Positions 24,144 through 34,437 of a DNA stretch of 64,000 nt are shown here, piece by piece. The DNA comes from Clavulina sp. PMI_390. Taxonomy: Eukaryota; Basidiomycota; Agaricomycetes; Cantharellales; Hydnaceae. The notes under the pieces are model-generated. The model was not told the DNA's origin and did no database searches. It saw only the letters and a program-made list of their open reading frames with translations. Numbering within the stretch: position 1 is the first letter of the stretch; each line of letters begins with the position of its first letter. A program made the position numbers and the translations under genes. The stretch lies in NCBI GenBank assembly GCA_015039315.1, contig WIDE01000011.1, positions 248,001 through 312,000 on the forward strand. The letters are read 5' to 3'.

Positions 24144-26116
24144 ATGTCGACTGAGACTTCCGCTCCTCCTCCAGCGCCTGGCTCCGCTGACAGCACGCCC
24201 ATCTCTGGTGGAGCCAATGCCCATGGCCACCATGTCTCAGAGCCTATGGATGTCGAGTTGAGCCGTGAGCGCGCTTCGTCACATCCGCATGACGTTCAGC
24301 CTCCCACCGCGCCCGCCAACGCTAATGGCAAATCTGGGGCCCGCGAAAAGCAGATAAAGGTGCTTAGTCTGTCAATCTACTGTCTTCTCCAATCCATCCT
24401 GGAAATGTGCGGTCCATGTTGTCTTCTTGCTATGGCAATGCCCTAGATATGCCCGCCACCAAAAGACTCTGTGCACTGTGCTTGTTGGCTTCATTGTCTT
24501 CCTCTCTAGCTCAGATGCTTCCTCCACTTGTATTGCGCCAATTTCTTGGAGATCTGCTTGCTTACTCTTCGTCTCTTGGCCCTTGCTTGTCGCCTGTACT
24601 CTTGTCTATGGTCTGAATGCTCAGGCGAACAAGATCTATATCGGCGGTCTCCCAGAGTCTGCCCGACAAGAGGATCTTCAGGCTTGCTTCGGCAAAATCG
24701 GACGCATAGTGAACATCGAGCTCAAGTATGTCACCCTCAGATCTTGCGTCACAGCTATCTCACCAATCTTATCTTTCTTCTGTTGCTTTAGGCTTGGCTA
24801 TGGCTTCGTTGTAAGTATTTTCTACTATCTCCGGTGATAAGCACTTTCTGATTGTTGGCACAGGAATTTGATAATCGCGGTGCTGCCGAGGAAAGTGTGG
24901 CTGAGTATCATGAGGGCTATTTCATGGGCAACAAAATTCGAGTGGAGCTCTCTCATGGAGGCGGCCGCACTGCTAAGTATGCCGGAGAGCCTGGAGCATG
25001 TTTCAAGTGCGGTCAACAGGGCCATTGGGCTCGGTACGTTGATTCTAGCCACTATATTGAACTCTTTGACCTCATTCTTTTTCGTCCTCTCAGCGAATGT
25101 CCGTCCGGGTGAGTATTCACTTACTTTCGTCCACATTCAGTGCCTCTCCTTCTCATACGAGCGCTGCGGTTCCGACAGCGATGGTGACCGACGTTCTGAA
25201 CCTCCTTCTCGTGATCGTCGCGGTGACTACCCTCCTCGTGCTGACCCTCCTAGAAGTGATTATGGTGCACCTCCTCCACGTGCTCGCTCTCCTCCTAGGG
25301 ACTATGCTGCTCGTGGGCGTGATTCTTATGACGAACGTAGAGACTATCGCGCACCTCCGCCTGCTGCTCCGCCTCGCCCGTACTATCCCGAGTACGATCC
25401 TCGTGGTTCTTATGCTGCTGCTCCTCCCGTTCCTCGTGACCCGTACGATCGGCCCCCTTATGATCGCCGTGGCCCACCACCAATGCCACCAGCCCCGGCC
25501 CCGGCCCCGTATCCTGCTGGCGGAGGTCGCCCCAGATCGCCTCCTCGAAGCCGAGATACTTATGATCGCTCAAGGTTCGAACTGATGCGCCTTTGCTCTT
25601 GACGCACAAGCTGTGCTCCCTCCAACCTGTTGAGGATTCGTGCTCATGGACTCTTGTCTTGCTCTGATTCTCTATAGGGACTACCCTCCGCCTCGTGCTG
25701 ACTATGGTCGTCGCTCTCCTGGCTATGGTGCTCCCCCTCCTCGTACTGGAGACTACCCTCCGCCTGGCTATCGGTGGGTTTCTAATCTGTCTACGCTCTG
25801 CGAGAAAAGCTCTCTCTTGCCTTATGTTTCAACAATCTGATACTCATGGCTTCGTATTTTCTCTTGCCTTACCGACTTGTTTTATAGGAGGCGCTCGGTG
25901 TCTCCTCCTCGTGGTCCCCCTCCTAATGATCAGTACCGCGCTCCTTACCCAGGCGGAGCACCCACCCCTTACCCTCCTGCGCCGGAAGCTGCTTATGATT
26001 ATCGAAGCTACCCCCCTGCACCACCAATGGGTGGTGCTCCTCGTGGTGCTCCTAGCCTTGGCGGCGGCGGACGTGATCGCGTCCGTGACGATCGTCGTAG
26101 CAGTGGCAGAATGTAG
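24144..26116 (+). CDS. SR-like RNA-binding protein (RRM + CCHC zinc knuckle + Arg/Pro/Tyr-rich tail)
   Basis: The first exon (24144-24359) is a Pro/Ala-rich leader. A 267-nt intron is followed by one RRM: RNP2 KIYIGGL at about 24630, RNP1 LGYGFVEF split by two short introns near 24727 and 24810. A CCHC knuckle CFKCGQQGHWARECPS lies at about 25000-25105. The tail is rich in Arg-Asp, Pro and Tyr, with many DYPP and PPR words, and ends GGRDRVRDDRRSSGRM at 26116. Introns interrupt it near 25575 and 25770. The RRM-knuckle-RS order resembles SRSF7/9G8-type factors, suggesting a role in splicing or mRNA export. The exact orthologue is not known to me. Confidence 0.85.
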
Positions 26117-27218
26117 TCTAAGCAACTCAACACATCTACTAAGACGACACTATCGCTTGGCCAGTGCCTTACGTGCTGGTAATTCGCCCTGGTTCTCGCC
26201 CCAGATTTGTGCTCGCAATACAACCCGAGCATGACACAGCAGTCCAAATGGCCTAGTCCACTTAAATATCACTTCCATGACCATCTCTTGTTTCTTGATT
26301 CTTTCTTCCCATCCCTGTCCTGGTTCTGACCTATCCTAACATATGAACCCCAGTTCTTCGTGCTTTCTGAATGTCCCATGCATCTTCCCTTCACTCTACT
26401 CTGTCATCTATCACCATTTACCATTTTCACCCCAGCCCGCAGTCATACACAGGAGCATGTCCAGTCTTACTCATTTTGATCTCCGTCGTTTCTTGATTCC
26501 GCCGCATCAGCGCAGGCACATGTTCAATATTATACGTCCACCTTGTCTCACAACAGTCTCGTGGTTTTGTCGCAAATATACCACCGCAAAGTTCTCGTCA
26601 GATGCCAATAAGAAATCATAGCATGTTATAGGCTGGACTAGCATAACTAGAAGGCGTTTCTCATAGTGGTGTATATTTCTACGCTAAATAAATAATGCAT
26701 TTCCATCCTTGGTGAGTGTCTTGACAGTGTTGATGCCGAGAAGGCAGTGACGACATCCTCGATGCTTGTACAATGCTGGCTCCATGTGCACGGGCTTGAT
26801 AGCACAAGGCCATGTTGAATACCCTACTAGACGCCTGTTGTGATAGCTTGTCGATTACACTGCCAGTTTACACCAGAATATAGTCCAACCCCATTTTGGT
26901 ACAACACAAACGACAAACATGGAGCAGTAGACTTTCAGCAACGCTTGCACCAACACAGCAAACTAACAGCCCATTCTGATGCCATATATACCTCTTGATT
27001 GCTGTGGGTCCAATAATCTTCTCGTGAGTGCCCCGTCCTAGACGCTTCATCTAGACGCCTGACGACGCCCCTGATTCTCCCTCTCTCTCCCCTTGCTTCC
27101 TCCTCCTCAGCCCCTTGATTTCTGGAAACCTTTCTACTCCCCTCAGCTCTAGGTATTTGGCGGAGCCGTCTCTGGTTCCTCCAGGAATCAGCAGGTTTTA
27201 GGTCGTGTGGCAGAGGCA
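26117..27218. other. Intergenic region, 1.1 kb, no gene seen
   Basis: This holds the 3' flank of the RNA-binding protein gene and the promoter of the duplicated membrane protein. CTAAATAAATAATGCA at about 26683 may mark a polyadenylation region. I see no convincing coding exon, tRNA or repeat. Confidence 0.4.
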
Positions 27219-30200
27219 ATGAACACTTTTCATGAGATCGAAGAGGTCGTGGGAATTCGACATGCCAATGATCCACTGTCAACCCCTGGGACCACTGCTT
27301 CATCGACAGAGCCTCATACTGATCATTCGGATAGCCCAGGACGCTTCAAGTCTATACTTCATGGCATTGGTGCTCGCGTTTCTCATCCCTTTGTCGGTAG
27401 GCTCTTGTCATCCTGGCAAACGAGGGTCTGTGATTCTTCAATCTCACTTTTGATCTTTTCCTAGGGGCAACCGAATCTCAAGCTGGGGTATTGACGGCCC
27501 CTTTGGCACCACGCTCGATGACATGGCCCGAATTCCTCGCTTGGGGGCAGTCGCCTGCAGTACGCAACGGGATCGTCTCTGACATCACATGGTGTACTAC
27601 AACAGACTCCTCAAAACGCTCTTTCCTCGTGCTCCGGGTTCCATATTGCGCTTCCCCCCATTCCAACGAGATTTCATGGTATGATATTAGGATTGAACCT
27701 GGAATGGAGTCTCAAACGACAAGTCATGCTCTGGACATATCAGTTATGCCCTCTGTGCCTCTGAGTGATCTCACCAAAGGGGCCAACATCATCATTGGCT
27801 TTGTCGACTCTTTGAGGAGGGAAGGGGAAGCATTGCTTGATCATCCCCCTACGCTCCATTCATGCGAAGGATTTCGCGACGCCCTCGACCACAAATGGCA
27901 AGGACCACCACCGACTCTGGGCCATATCACCCGTTACGTGCAGCAAATCCAAGATCTCCCTGCCCCTTTTTTCTGGTCCCCGAAACGCTCCGGACAGCGG
28001 GGATTTTGTCGTCTTCTCATGTTTGCCGTTGTTCTTCGTCATTATTCGTTCCGCCAAGTCGTCTCGAGCTGGCCAGGCGTCCTTGTGCCATGGGGGCACA
28101 TTCACGACCCTTCTACTCTTAGTTCGATCATTCGGCTGTTTACTCTACAGGAACACTGGCAGCCAATGAAGGCACGCCTCAAATTCATATTGAAGATGTT
28201 CCTTTTTATCTTGGGCATTGGCATCTTGGTCTGCGTAGCCACATACATTGCAATAATTGTGGTCATCGCGAAGGCTTCAATAAGCCATAGAAGCAAGATA
28301 CAGGATCTTATCCTTTGGATAGTGCTTGGGGGGTTGCTTCTTGTGGTCTATCTCTTCGCCCTCATTCAAATAGTGATATGTTGCCTCAGCGCGCCTCGCA
28401 AGTTCAGATTAGCCCGCCGAACTCGGAATTTCCTTCACTCCTTAGGTCAGTTTGTTTTTCACAATTGTACGATCCTGATCCAATTTTCCCTTTTTCATAC
28501 CAGACCATGATGCAACGTTGACCCACCCGCTCAGCAGAAGGGGGATCCATATGCCATCGCAAGAACACTGGCAAACGCAGTTCCATCGTTTGTGGCCCCA
28601 AAGCGATACCGTTGAACGGCCTGGCCCTCGAATGCCTGTTCCGCGCTGGAAGAATGTGAGCTACCCTCGCTTCTCTGAAAACCATCGTCGAGCCTCACCG
28701 CATCTATTCTTTCCTCTTCTGGAGGTGGAGCAAGAGCTAGAGCATTTACCAAAGGTCTATACTGGAGAGCCAGTCCCTCAGCCACACGTTGTGCCAAGTA
28801 CGCGTCCAACACACCACGGCCAACCTCAAACACCTCGAATCGACTCTGCCGAGGCTCAATCCAACCCACATTCCCATCGGGGAACAAAGGGCCCACTCCT
28901 TCCGCTATTTTCGGGGGTTAGCCACCGAGCCGATGGACGCAAGCGAATTCTCTGGTTATCGAAAGCAGGTGAGCACTTGCTGAACTCTGTAAGAGGTTTG
29001 GATAGTTCCTCGGTAGCTTACGGTTCTCCTCACTGTCATAGAACCCGCGAGTCTACATCGTGTTGCGCAACCTGACGGCTTCATGCTGGGCACAATGTCA
29101 GATCATGACTTCTGCTCCTGGGTCCTAGCTTCGCCTTCAAGAATCCGAAATGCTACTGTGCGGGATGTGACATGGTGGCGGTCGCATTCTAGACCATTTC
29201 ATCACCAGTTTATAGTCATTACTGTGGAATATCGTAACGGCTTTGGCGCGCCTGTGTCGACCTACGATATCAAGGCTGAACGACATGGGAAAGGACGTAA
29301 TTTTGGGTGGCTCGCCGAGCATCGTATCACCATCTCTCATACAGTACCATTTGAGAGTTATCTGGCAAAAAACTCCCTGCTCCTCGGGTTGATTGGCGGT
29401 GGTCAAGCATGGGGTGCTGGCCGCAGAGAGCTGCCTCCTTCATTTGAGACATGTGACGCGTTCCGCGATGCAGTCGATGAACAATGGCGTGGCCCTCCTG
29501 CCACCCTTGGGCATATTGCTCGATACATTCAAAGTATTGTCCAGTTGGCCCCTCGTTACAGTCTTTCCAGCACGAACTGTTACTTTTTCTCTCGTCTACT
29601 CATCCACTGCATTGCTCTCCGTCACTATTCATTCTCTCGGATTGCAACGAGCTCCTCGTTCGACCTTGCCCCAATGAGCATGACGCATGATCCCTCCGCT
29701 ATCAGCTCCGTGTTCCACTTCCTTGCTCGTCAAGAACGGGCTTCGAATGGTATCTTGTTCTATCGGGTTCTGTATTACGTGATTGTCGGGGGGTTGCTCC
29801 TTGGATGCATCGTTGCCTACGTTGTGTTGCTGGTGATCTTTGCCAAGAAGGATGATGGGAAAACCAGCGCCATTGCTTGGAGTATCATTTGGCTATTGGT
29901 TATCTTTTTTGTCCCTTATATCGCTGCCCTATGGCTTGATCCCCTGCTATTGCAATCAAGGGGCTCCCGGATTGCAACGCGCACTGACAAGCTTATTCAG
30001 ATGTTAGGCGAGTGTGCTGGTTTAATTCTTTACTCCCATTGCTTTTTTCCTGACACGTGAGCGTAGATGATGATCCTACATTGACCCATCGCAATGGAAA
30101 ACGGGGGGCATATCCGATTTCTAGGCCATATCTTCAATGGTTTAGGCGTCACTACGTGAATTACTTCTATGAGGTACCAGGCCCGCGTGCTCCTGTCGTT

Positions 30201-30371
30201 CCATGGCATCATGTAAGTTTCTTTCATCCCTGCCCACGTCTCGTTATGACTAATAAGCCTACGGGTGTGGTTTAGCCTCAGCAAGAGCACGTGAATCTTC
30301 CTACGCTTTATGACGGCCAGCCAGTCGAAAGACCCCTCCATGATCCATCGATAAATCAAACAGCGGCCTGA
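27219..30371 (+). CDS. Unrecognised 920-aa membrane protein made of two tandem paralogous units
   Basis: Seven exons (27219-27396, 27465-28445, 28504-28655, 28725-28968, 29042-30007, 30067-30212, 30276-30371) sum to 2,763 nt, in frame throughout. I recognise no domain. Unit 1 (about residues 1-485) and unit 2 (about 486-920) align. Shared words include FRDALDHKWQGPPPTLGHI with FRDAVDEQWRGPPATLGHI, LRHYSF, HDPS..SS, and the tails DHDATLTH with DDDPTLTH. Each unit has a soluble region followed by two hydrophobic segments (about 304-328 and 342-368; 762-787 and 795-818), so four membrane spans in all. Intron phases run 1,1,0 in both units. The fifth intron (30008-30066) has a GC donor. A two-gene reading is possible but less well supported. 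Confidence 0.7.
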
Positions 30372-32956
30372 ACAGTCACTTGATACTGGCCATCATGGGT
30401 GGTCCTCAAACCGCCAGTCATTCCCGTGATTTCGAGTGCCGAAAAGCTACAACATTGCCCACAAAGAGCAGCTATCTGCTTCGCCCACCAGAACACCGCT
30501 CCGTCTCCTCTTTCGAAAGGCACGCGTCCTTCTACATGATCGCTACCTCCCCGCTCCGTCATCCCCTCGCAGCTGCATACACCTCTTGCACCCCAAGCGG
30601 CCGTTTACAAGTCTCGGGTTCGAGCTCATTCCGCATAACCGATTGCGAGCCGATTCAGCGGTCAACACGAGGCTAAAGTACTCCCGCGCCCCCCACGTTT
30701 CGATCGGCCAACGGGAGGACGGCTGCCCAACAATGCTGTCCTGAGTTTCCTGAGGAATCCGGCCTGTCAAACCAACACGAAAAAAATGATCAAAAAGCCG
30801 GCGGCGAATGACCAAGAATACGGATCAACGTCGGCCGCCATTGGCATTGACACATTGACATTTGGACCACCCTAAGCAGCTCTGCTGAGCAAGCTGAAAA
30901 CGTCCGATTGGTGATGGGAGGCACTCCGTAATAAAGGCTCGCATGTACGTATATTTAACGCGGGGTTCATCACGGTCGCGGTGATTTATCGTCCGGAGAG
31001 AAACGCCCGATCGAGTTTCTTCAGGTGGTCCTAGTTGGGGTTGACTGCGTCCATCTCTCAGCTTGCCAGTCCAAGTTTACCCAGACGATACACGATGTAT
31101 ACAGATGCATAGTCCAAGTTCACTCCTTGAAGATCTGCGTTTTGTTGACCCTGAGCGATAACTGATTGCGGTAGTCCCCGTTGAGCATCGGGCAGAACCA
31201 CAGGTAGCGCCCCAGCATAGCTACCGTTCACCTGCTCCCATATTGCGTGATAACTGTCATGATCAGACGCTCGGTAGATCTTCATACTTCCACAGTTACC
31301 GTGGCTGAATCGCAAAGGTCGCAGCCCAAGAGCAGTCCCGAGCAAGTTTCGACATCATTGGCACATACTACTTACATCTTAGTACTCAGGCGTGCATGCA
31401 TGATTGGCCCATCATCGGCACGGTTCGCCAGGATATATCATATAATTCACACAGGGTGGGCGAGGTGCCAGTATGCGCCAAAGCAAGGGAGAGACAGCGC
31501 CAGACAGGGTTAGGTTTGACAGGATAGATAGATAGCAGCGCACGCTCCAATCGCAATTTGATAACATTCCAGTCGGCGCCGCAGAACACGACACGATGCG
31601 GCACGATAACATATGGCTGTATCCGAGTCGAGAACCGAGCAGGGCGAACCGAGACCAACGCAAGACGGGAGACTGGGCCGAAAAGTGCGAGGGAGAAGAG
31701 AAAAGACCAGACATGGAGTGAAGGACAGAATGTGCATGCACGCAATGCACAGAGAGAATAGTCAACAAGGAAAAAGTCGAGAGTAGAGGAAAACTGAGAT
31801 CAAGCCAAGGAAGAAGGAAGTAAGAGCAGAAAGAAAAAGAAAAAAGATAATACCACAACAAGAGAGGTAAATTCGAGTCCAAATCGGCAAACAGGGGGGT
31901 CGTTAAGCAAATACACAAAGGGTCATCAGGCCTCTTTCCAGCTAGCGAGAGCGGTGACGATTCAAACGTCACACGCCAAACCCTAGGCTGGATGAAGCGG
32001 GTCGTAAGAAGTCGTAATGGGGTCGTGTCGTTAATTGGAAGGCAGGAGAAAGTATACGGTCACAAGGAAAAGGGAAAAAGAAGAAGAGGGTGAAGGTATA
32101 ACAGTTACAAGGACACACACACTCCGAACGTGTGGAGGAGAGCGATAAAAAGAAGAGGGATAGGGGTAAGGTGCGGATGGGAATGGGGGGATGCAGGTGA
32201 GATATGGAAACCCGAGGCGGGCGATGGCTGGTGGGGGAGGGGTGTCGCATCGCAGTGGTGGGTATAGATACAGTGGTGTGGAACGAAACGCAATAGTGGG
32301 CAGAGATATTTGTGCCGAATAGTTACAGATTTAGAGTACTTCCTGGGGGGGATGGATGGATGGATGTGCGACTGGCAATGGATGCAGGATGCAATGAAAA
32401 GTGGGGTGGGACTGCGATGCGATGCGATGTGCTGAGATGGAATGTCGCTATGGGGCAAGAAAAGGGAAGAGGAAGATTCTGGACGGTGCCAACTTTCAGG
32501 GCACGATTGGGAGAAGATGATGATGGCAATTTAGGTCGTACATCGTCAAGAGTACATCCAGACGGCAAGGCAGGCGGTAGGGCCAGGTACTGCTAATACC
32601 TGTGCGAAATGGAAGGCCTGAGTCGCCCGTGAATGATACTAGAAAAATCGGCCGCGCGTGTCGTCAGCATTGTATTTAGTCGAGACTAAGGACGAGCAGC
32701 ACGTACCACCGACATTGATCGTTAGAACAGGAACCCTTCTCGAGGGGTAGGATGATACATTATGGGAGGGAAGGTGTGTCTTACTTTTACAGCTCTCCGT
32801 GGGGCTCAAGAACGTCACCGCGTTCCACAGGGTGTGGGCACGCGAGTAACGCGTCCTGCACGCAAAGTAGAGGACGGTGACGCGTCATGAGCAAAACGAA
32901 ACGTGTCGAGGAAGCAGATTCCCGAAAAGGGAGGAACCCTCAACGTGTGAGCCACC
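30372..32956. other. 2.6-kb region without a firm gene; long purine/pyrimidine-skewed tract
   Basis: The plus strand is strongly A/G-rich from about 31640 to 32560 (pyrimidine-rich on the minus strand). Two ACGCGT words occur at 32849-32854 and 32880-32885. A minus-strand exon candidate at 31058-31345 is listed separately. Otherwise I see nothing that can be supported as a gene. Part of this may be the 3' UTR of the gene at 32957-34437. Confidence 0.4.
31058..31345 (-). CDS. Possible terminal exon of an unrecognised gene
   Basis: An open frame of about 83 codons from an acceptor-like CAG near 31306, or from further upstream, runs to a stop at 31058. It reads GNCGSMKIYRASDHDSYHAI and later YASVYIVYRLGKLGLAS. 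The composition is protein-like and unlike the surrounding low-complexity DNA. I do not recognise the family. No upstream exon could be joined, and no good start codon is near, so it may equally be chance. Confidence 0.25.
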   Translation of the reverse strand: MLGTALGLRPLRFSHGNCGSMKIYRASDHDSYHAIWEQVNGSYAGALPVVLPDAQRGLPQSVIAQGQQNADLQGVNLDYASVYIVYRLGKLGLAS

Positions 32957-34437
32957 TCAAAGCCTTCTTAGCGAACCACCTTTCTTGCTGCTGAAGGCGC
33001 TCGACGCGCTATCCGTGCTCGATCCTGATGTGCTGCGGCTTCGTCCCACACTCTTGCCCATGCCAAGGCTGGCGAAGGACTTTGCGCGGGTAAGGAACGA
33101 GCGGCGCGGCGAGGAGGGCACGGAGGGCACGGTGGTGCATGTGCTAGTGGCCGGGGATGACGGTACCGATACGCGGGAAGCAGAGGAAGGGGAAGAATAA
33201 GCAGAGGATGCGGGGGAAGAGGGGGGCAAGGAGGCAGTTGATACGGCGCCCGCAGGCGTGGTCCAGAACTGGTTGGGCTGTTGGAGCAGCAACCAACAAG
33301 AAGAAGGATGACGCGACAGCAACAATAACAACAAGTCGCCAAGTGGGGACAACGATTGCATGATTAGGATTGCAAAACGCGCCCAGATAACGGAAATGGC
33401 GGTACGCGAGAGTGCGGGGCGGGCATGAAGAGCCATAGAATGGATCCATGTGAGTTTGTGCCCGAGGTGAAAGCGGGGAAGGAGGAGCACAGCGTGTGGA
33501 GAGAGATGATGGTGATGAGAGATGGACACATTCGCGGCATGGTCAGCCGAACGAGTTTGAGAAAAGAATCCAGGAGAATCGAGAACCGAGGATCGGGAGT
33601 GATCCCGTAATAATGATAATGAGGAGTGGTGCGAATTGAGCCCCCAATAGACATAATTTTGGATGTCAAACGGGCAAAACGCAAGCGCGGAAGCCGGAGC
33701 ATCAGCGCCCAACGAGCCCACACACACCCACGCACGTACATCGAAGCGGCGATGACATGGTGATGGAAAAGATGAGCACCAAGGGGGGGAAAGGGATCAG
33801 CAAGTCAGAGAGAGAATACAAAACCAATTCAGTTAGGGTGGTTGGGATCAACCGTGAGAACACGAGGATTCGCCAATCAGAACACAGCCAGAAATGTTTG
33901 AGACACACAGTCAGTAACTTGACGCTGTAAAAATATAATAAAATCGAGGAAACGAACCGTGGTAGGACGCGATCCTGCTCGCGATGCAGGGAGCGCGGTA
34001 CAAGCGGCGAGTGTGAGATGGCCATCGATGTCCATACCAAATCCACCTGACGCGTCGGACAATCCCTCGCCGCTGCCCTTGGAAGAGAGCAACAGCGTAT
34101 CCGCGCACTGATAATCGTCCGCCAGACTCGCAGCATAGTACGATCCTGCGGACGATGAGCGAATGGAAGACGCCTCGGACGCAAAGCTCGTGCGCGACGA
34201 GTTTGTCGGCAGTTGACCGGCCATGATGGTCCACCAGTCAATTTCACCGAGCACCTGCCGACTGGCGGTGGCGGTGGGAGCACTAGTGGATGGCATACCA
34301 TAGAACGTTGCCGAAGACACGCGAGCACGAGATTTGGTGGCTCGGCTGAGGTCCTGGCGGGCAGTGGATGAGCTGGGGTAGGGCGAGGAAACTGAGCGAA
34401 CAGCTACTCGCGCCGGGCGGCTCGATGGATGAGGCAT
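32957..34437 (-). CDS. Unrecognised Ser-rich basidiomycete protein with a conserved-looking WW segment
   Basis: Exon 1 (34437-33958, 160 codons) and exon 2 (33277-32957, 106 codons plus stop) join in phase 0 to 266 aa across a 680-nt intron. The protein is Ser/Ala/Pro-rich and probably mostly disordered. Its one well-ordered-looking segment is SRQVLGEIDWWTIMAGQ near residue 60; a second short one is NQFWTTPAGAVST at the start of exon 2. The C terminus is basic and Ser-rich (RRSFLTRAKSFASLGMGKS). No signal peptide, membrane span or catalytic motif is seen. The long intron contains open frame but no protein-like sequence. I cannot assign a function. Confidence 0.5.

Noticed and set aside
24360..24626. 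Open frames inside the first intron of the RNA-binding protein gene
   Set aside because: They interrupt the leader-RRM order, and a GT-AG intron with correct phase removes them.
28933..30371. Separate second membrane-protein gene starting at the ATG at 28933
   Set aside because: From 28933 the exon ends in phase 0 at 28968, but the following exon needs phase 1. Only the frame coming from the first unit crosses the intron correctly.
30356..30815. Minus-strand frames overlapping the 3' end of the duplicated membrane-protein gene
   Set aside because: They overlap a supported exon, have no family features and do not join to one another in frame.
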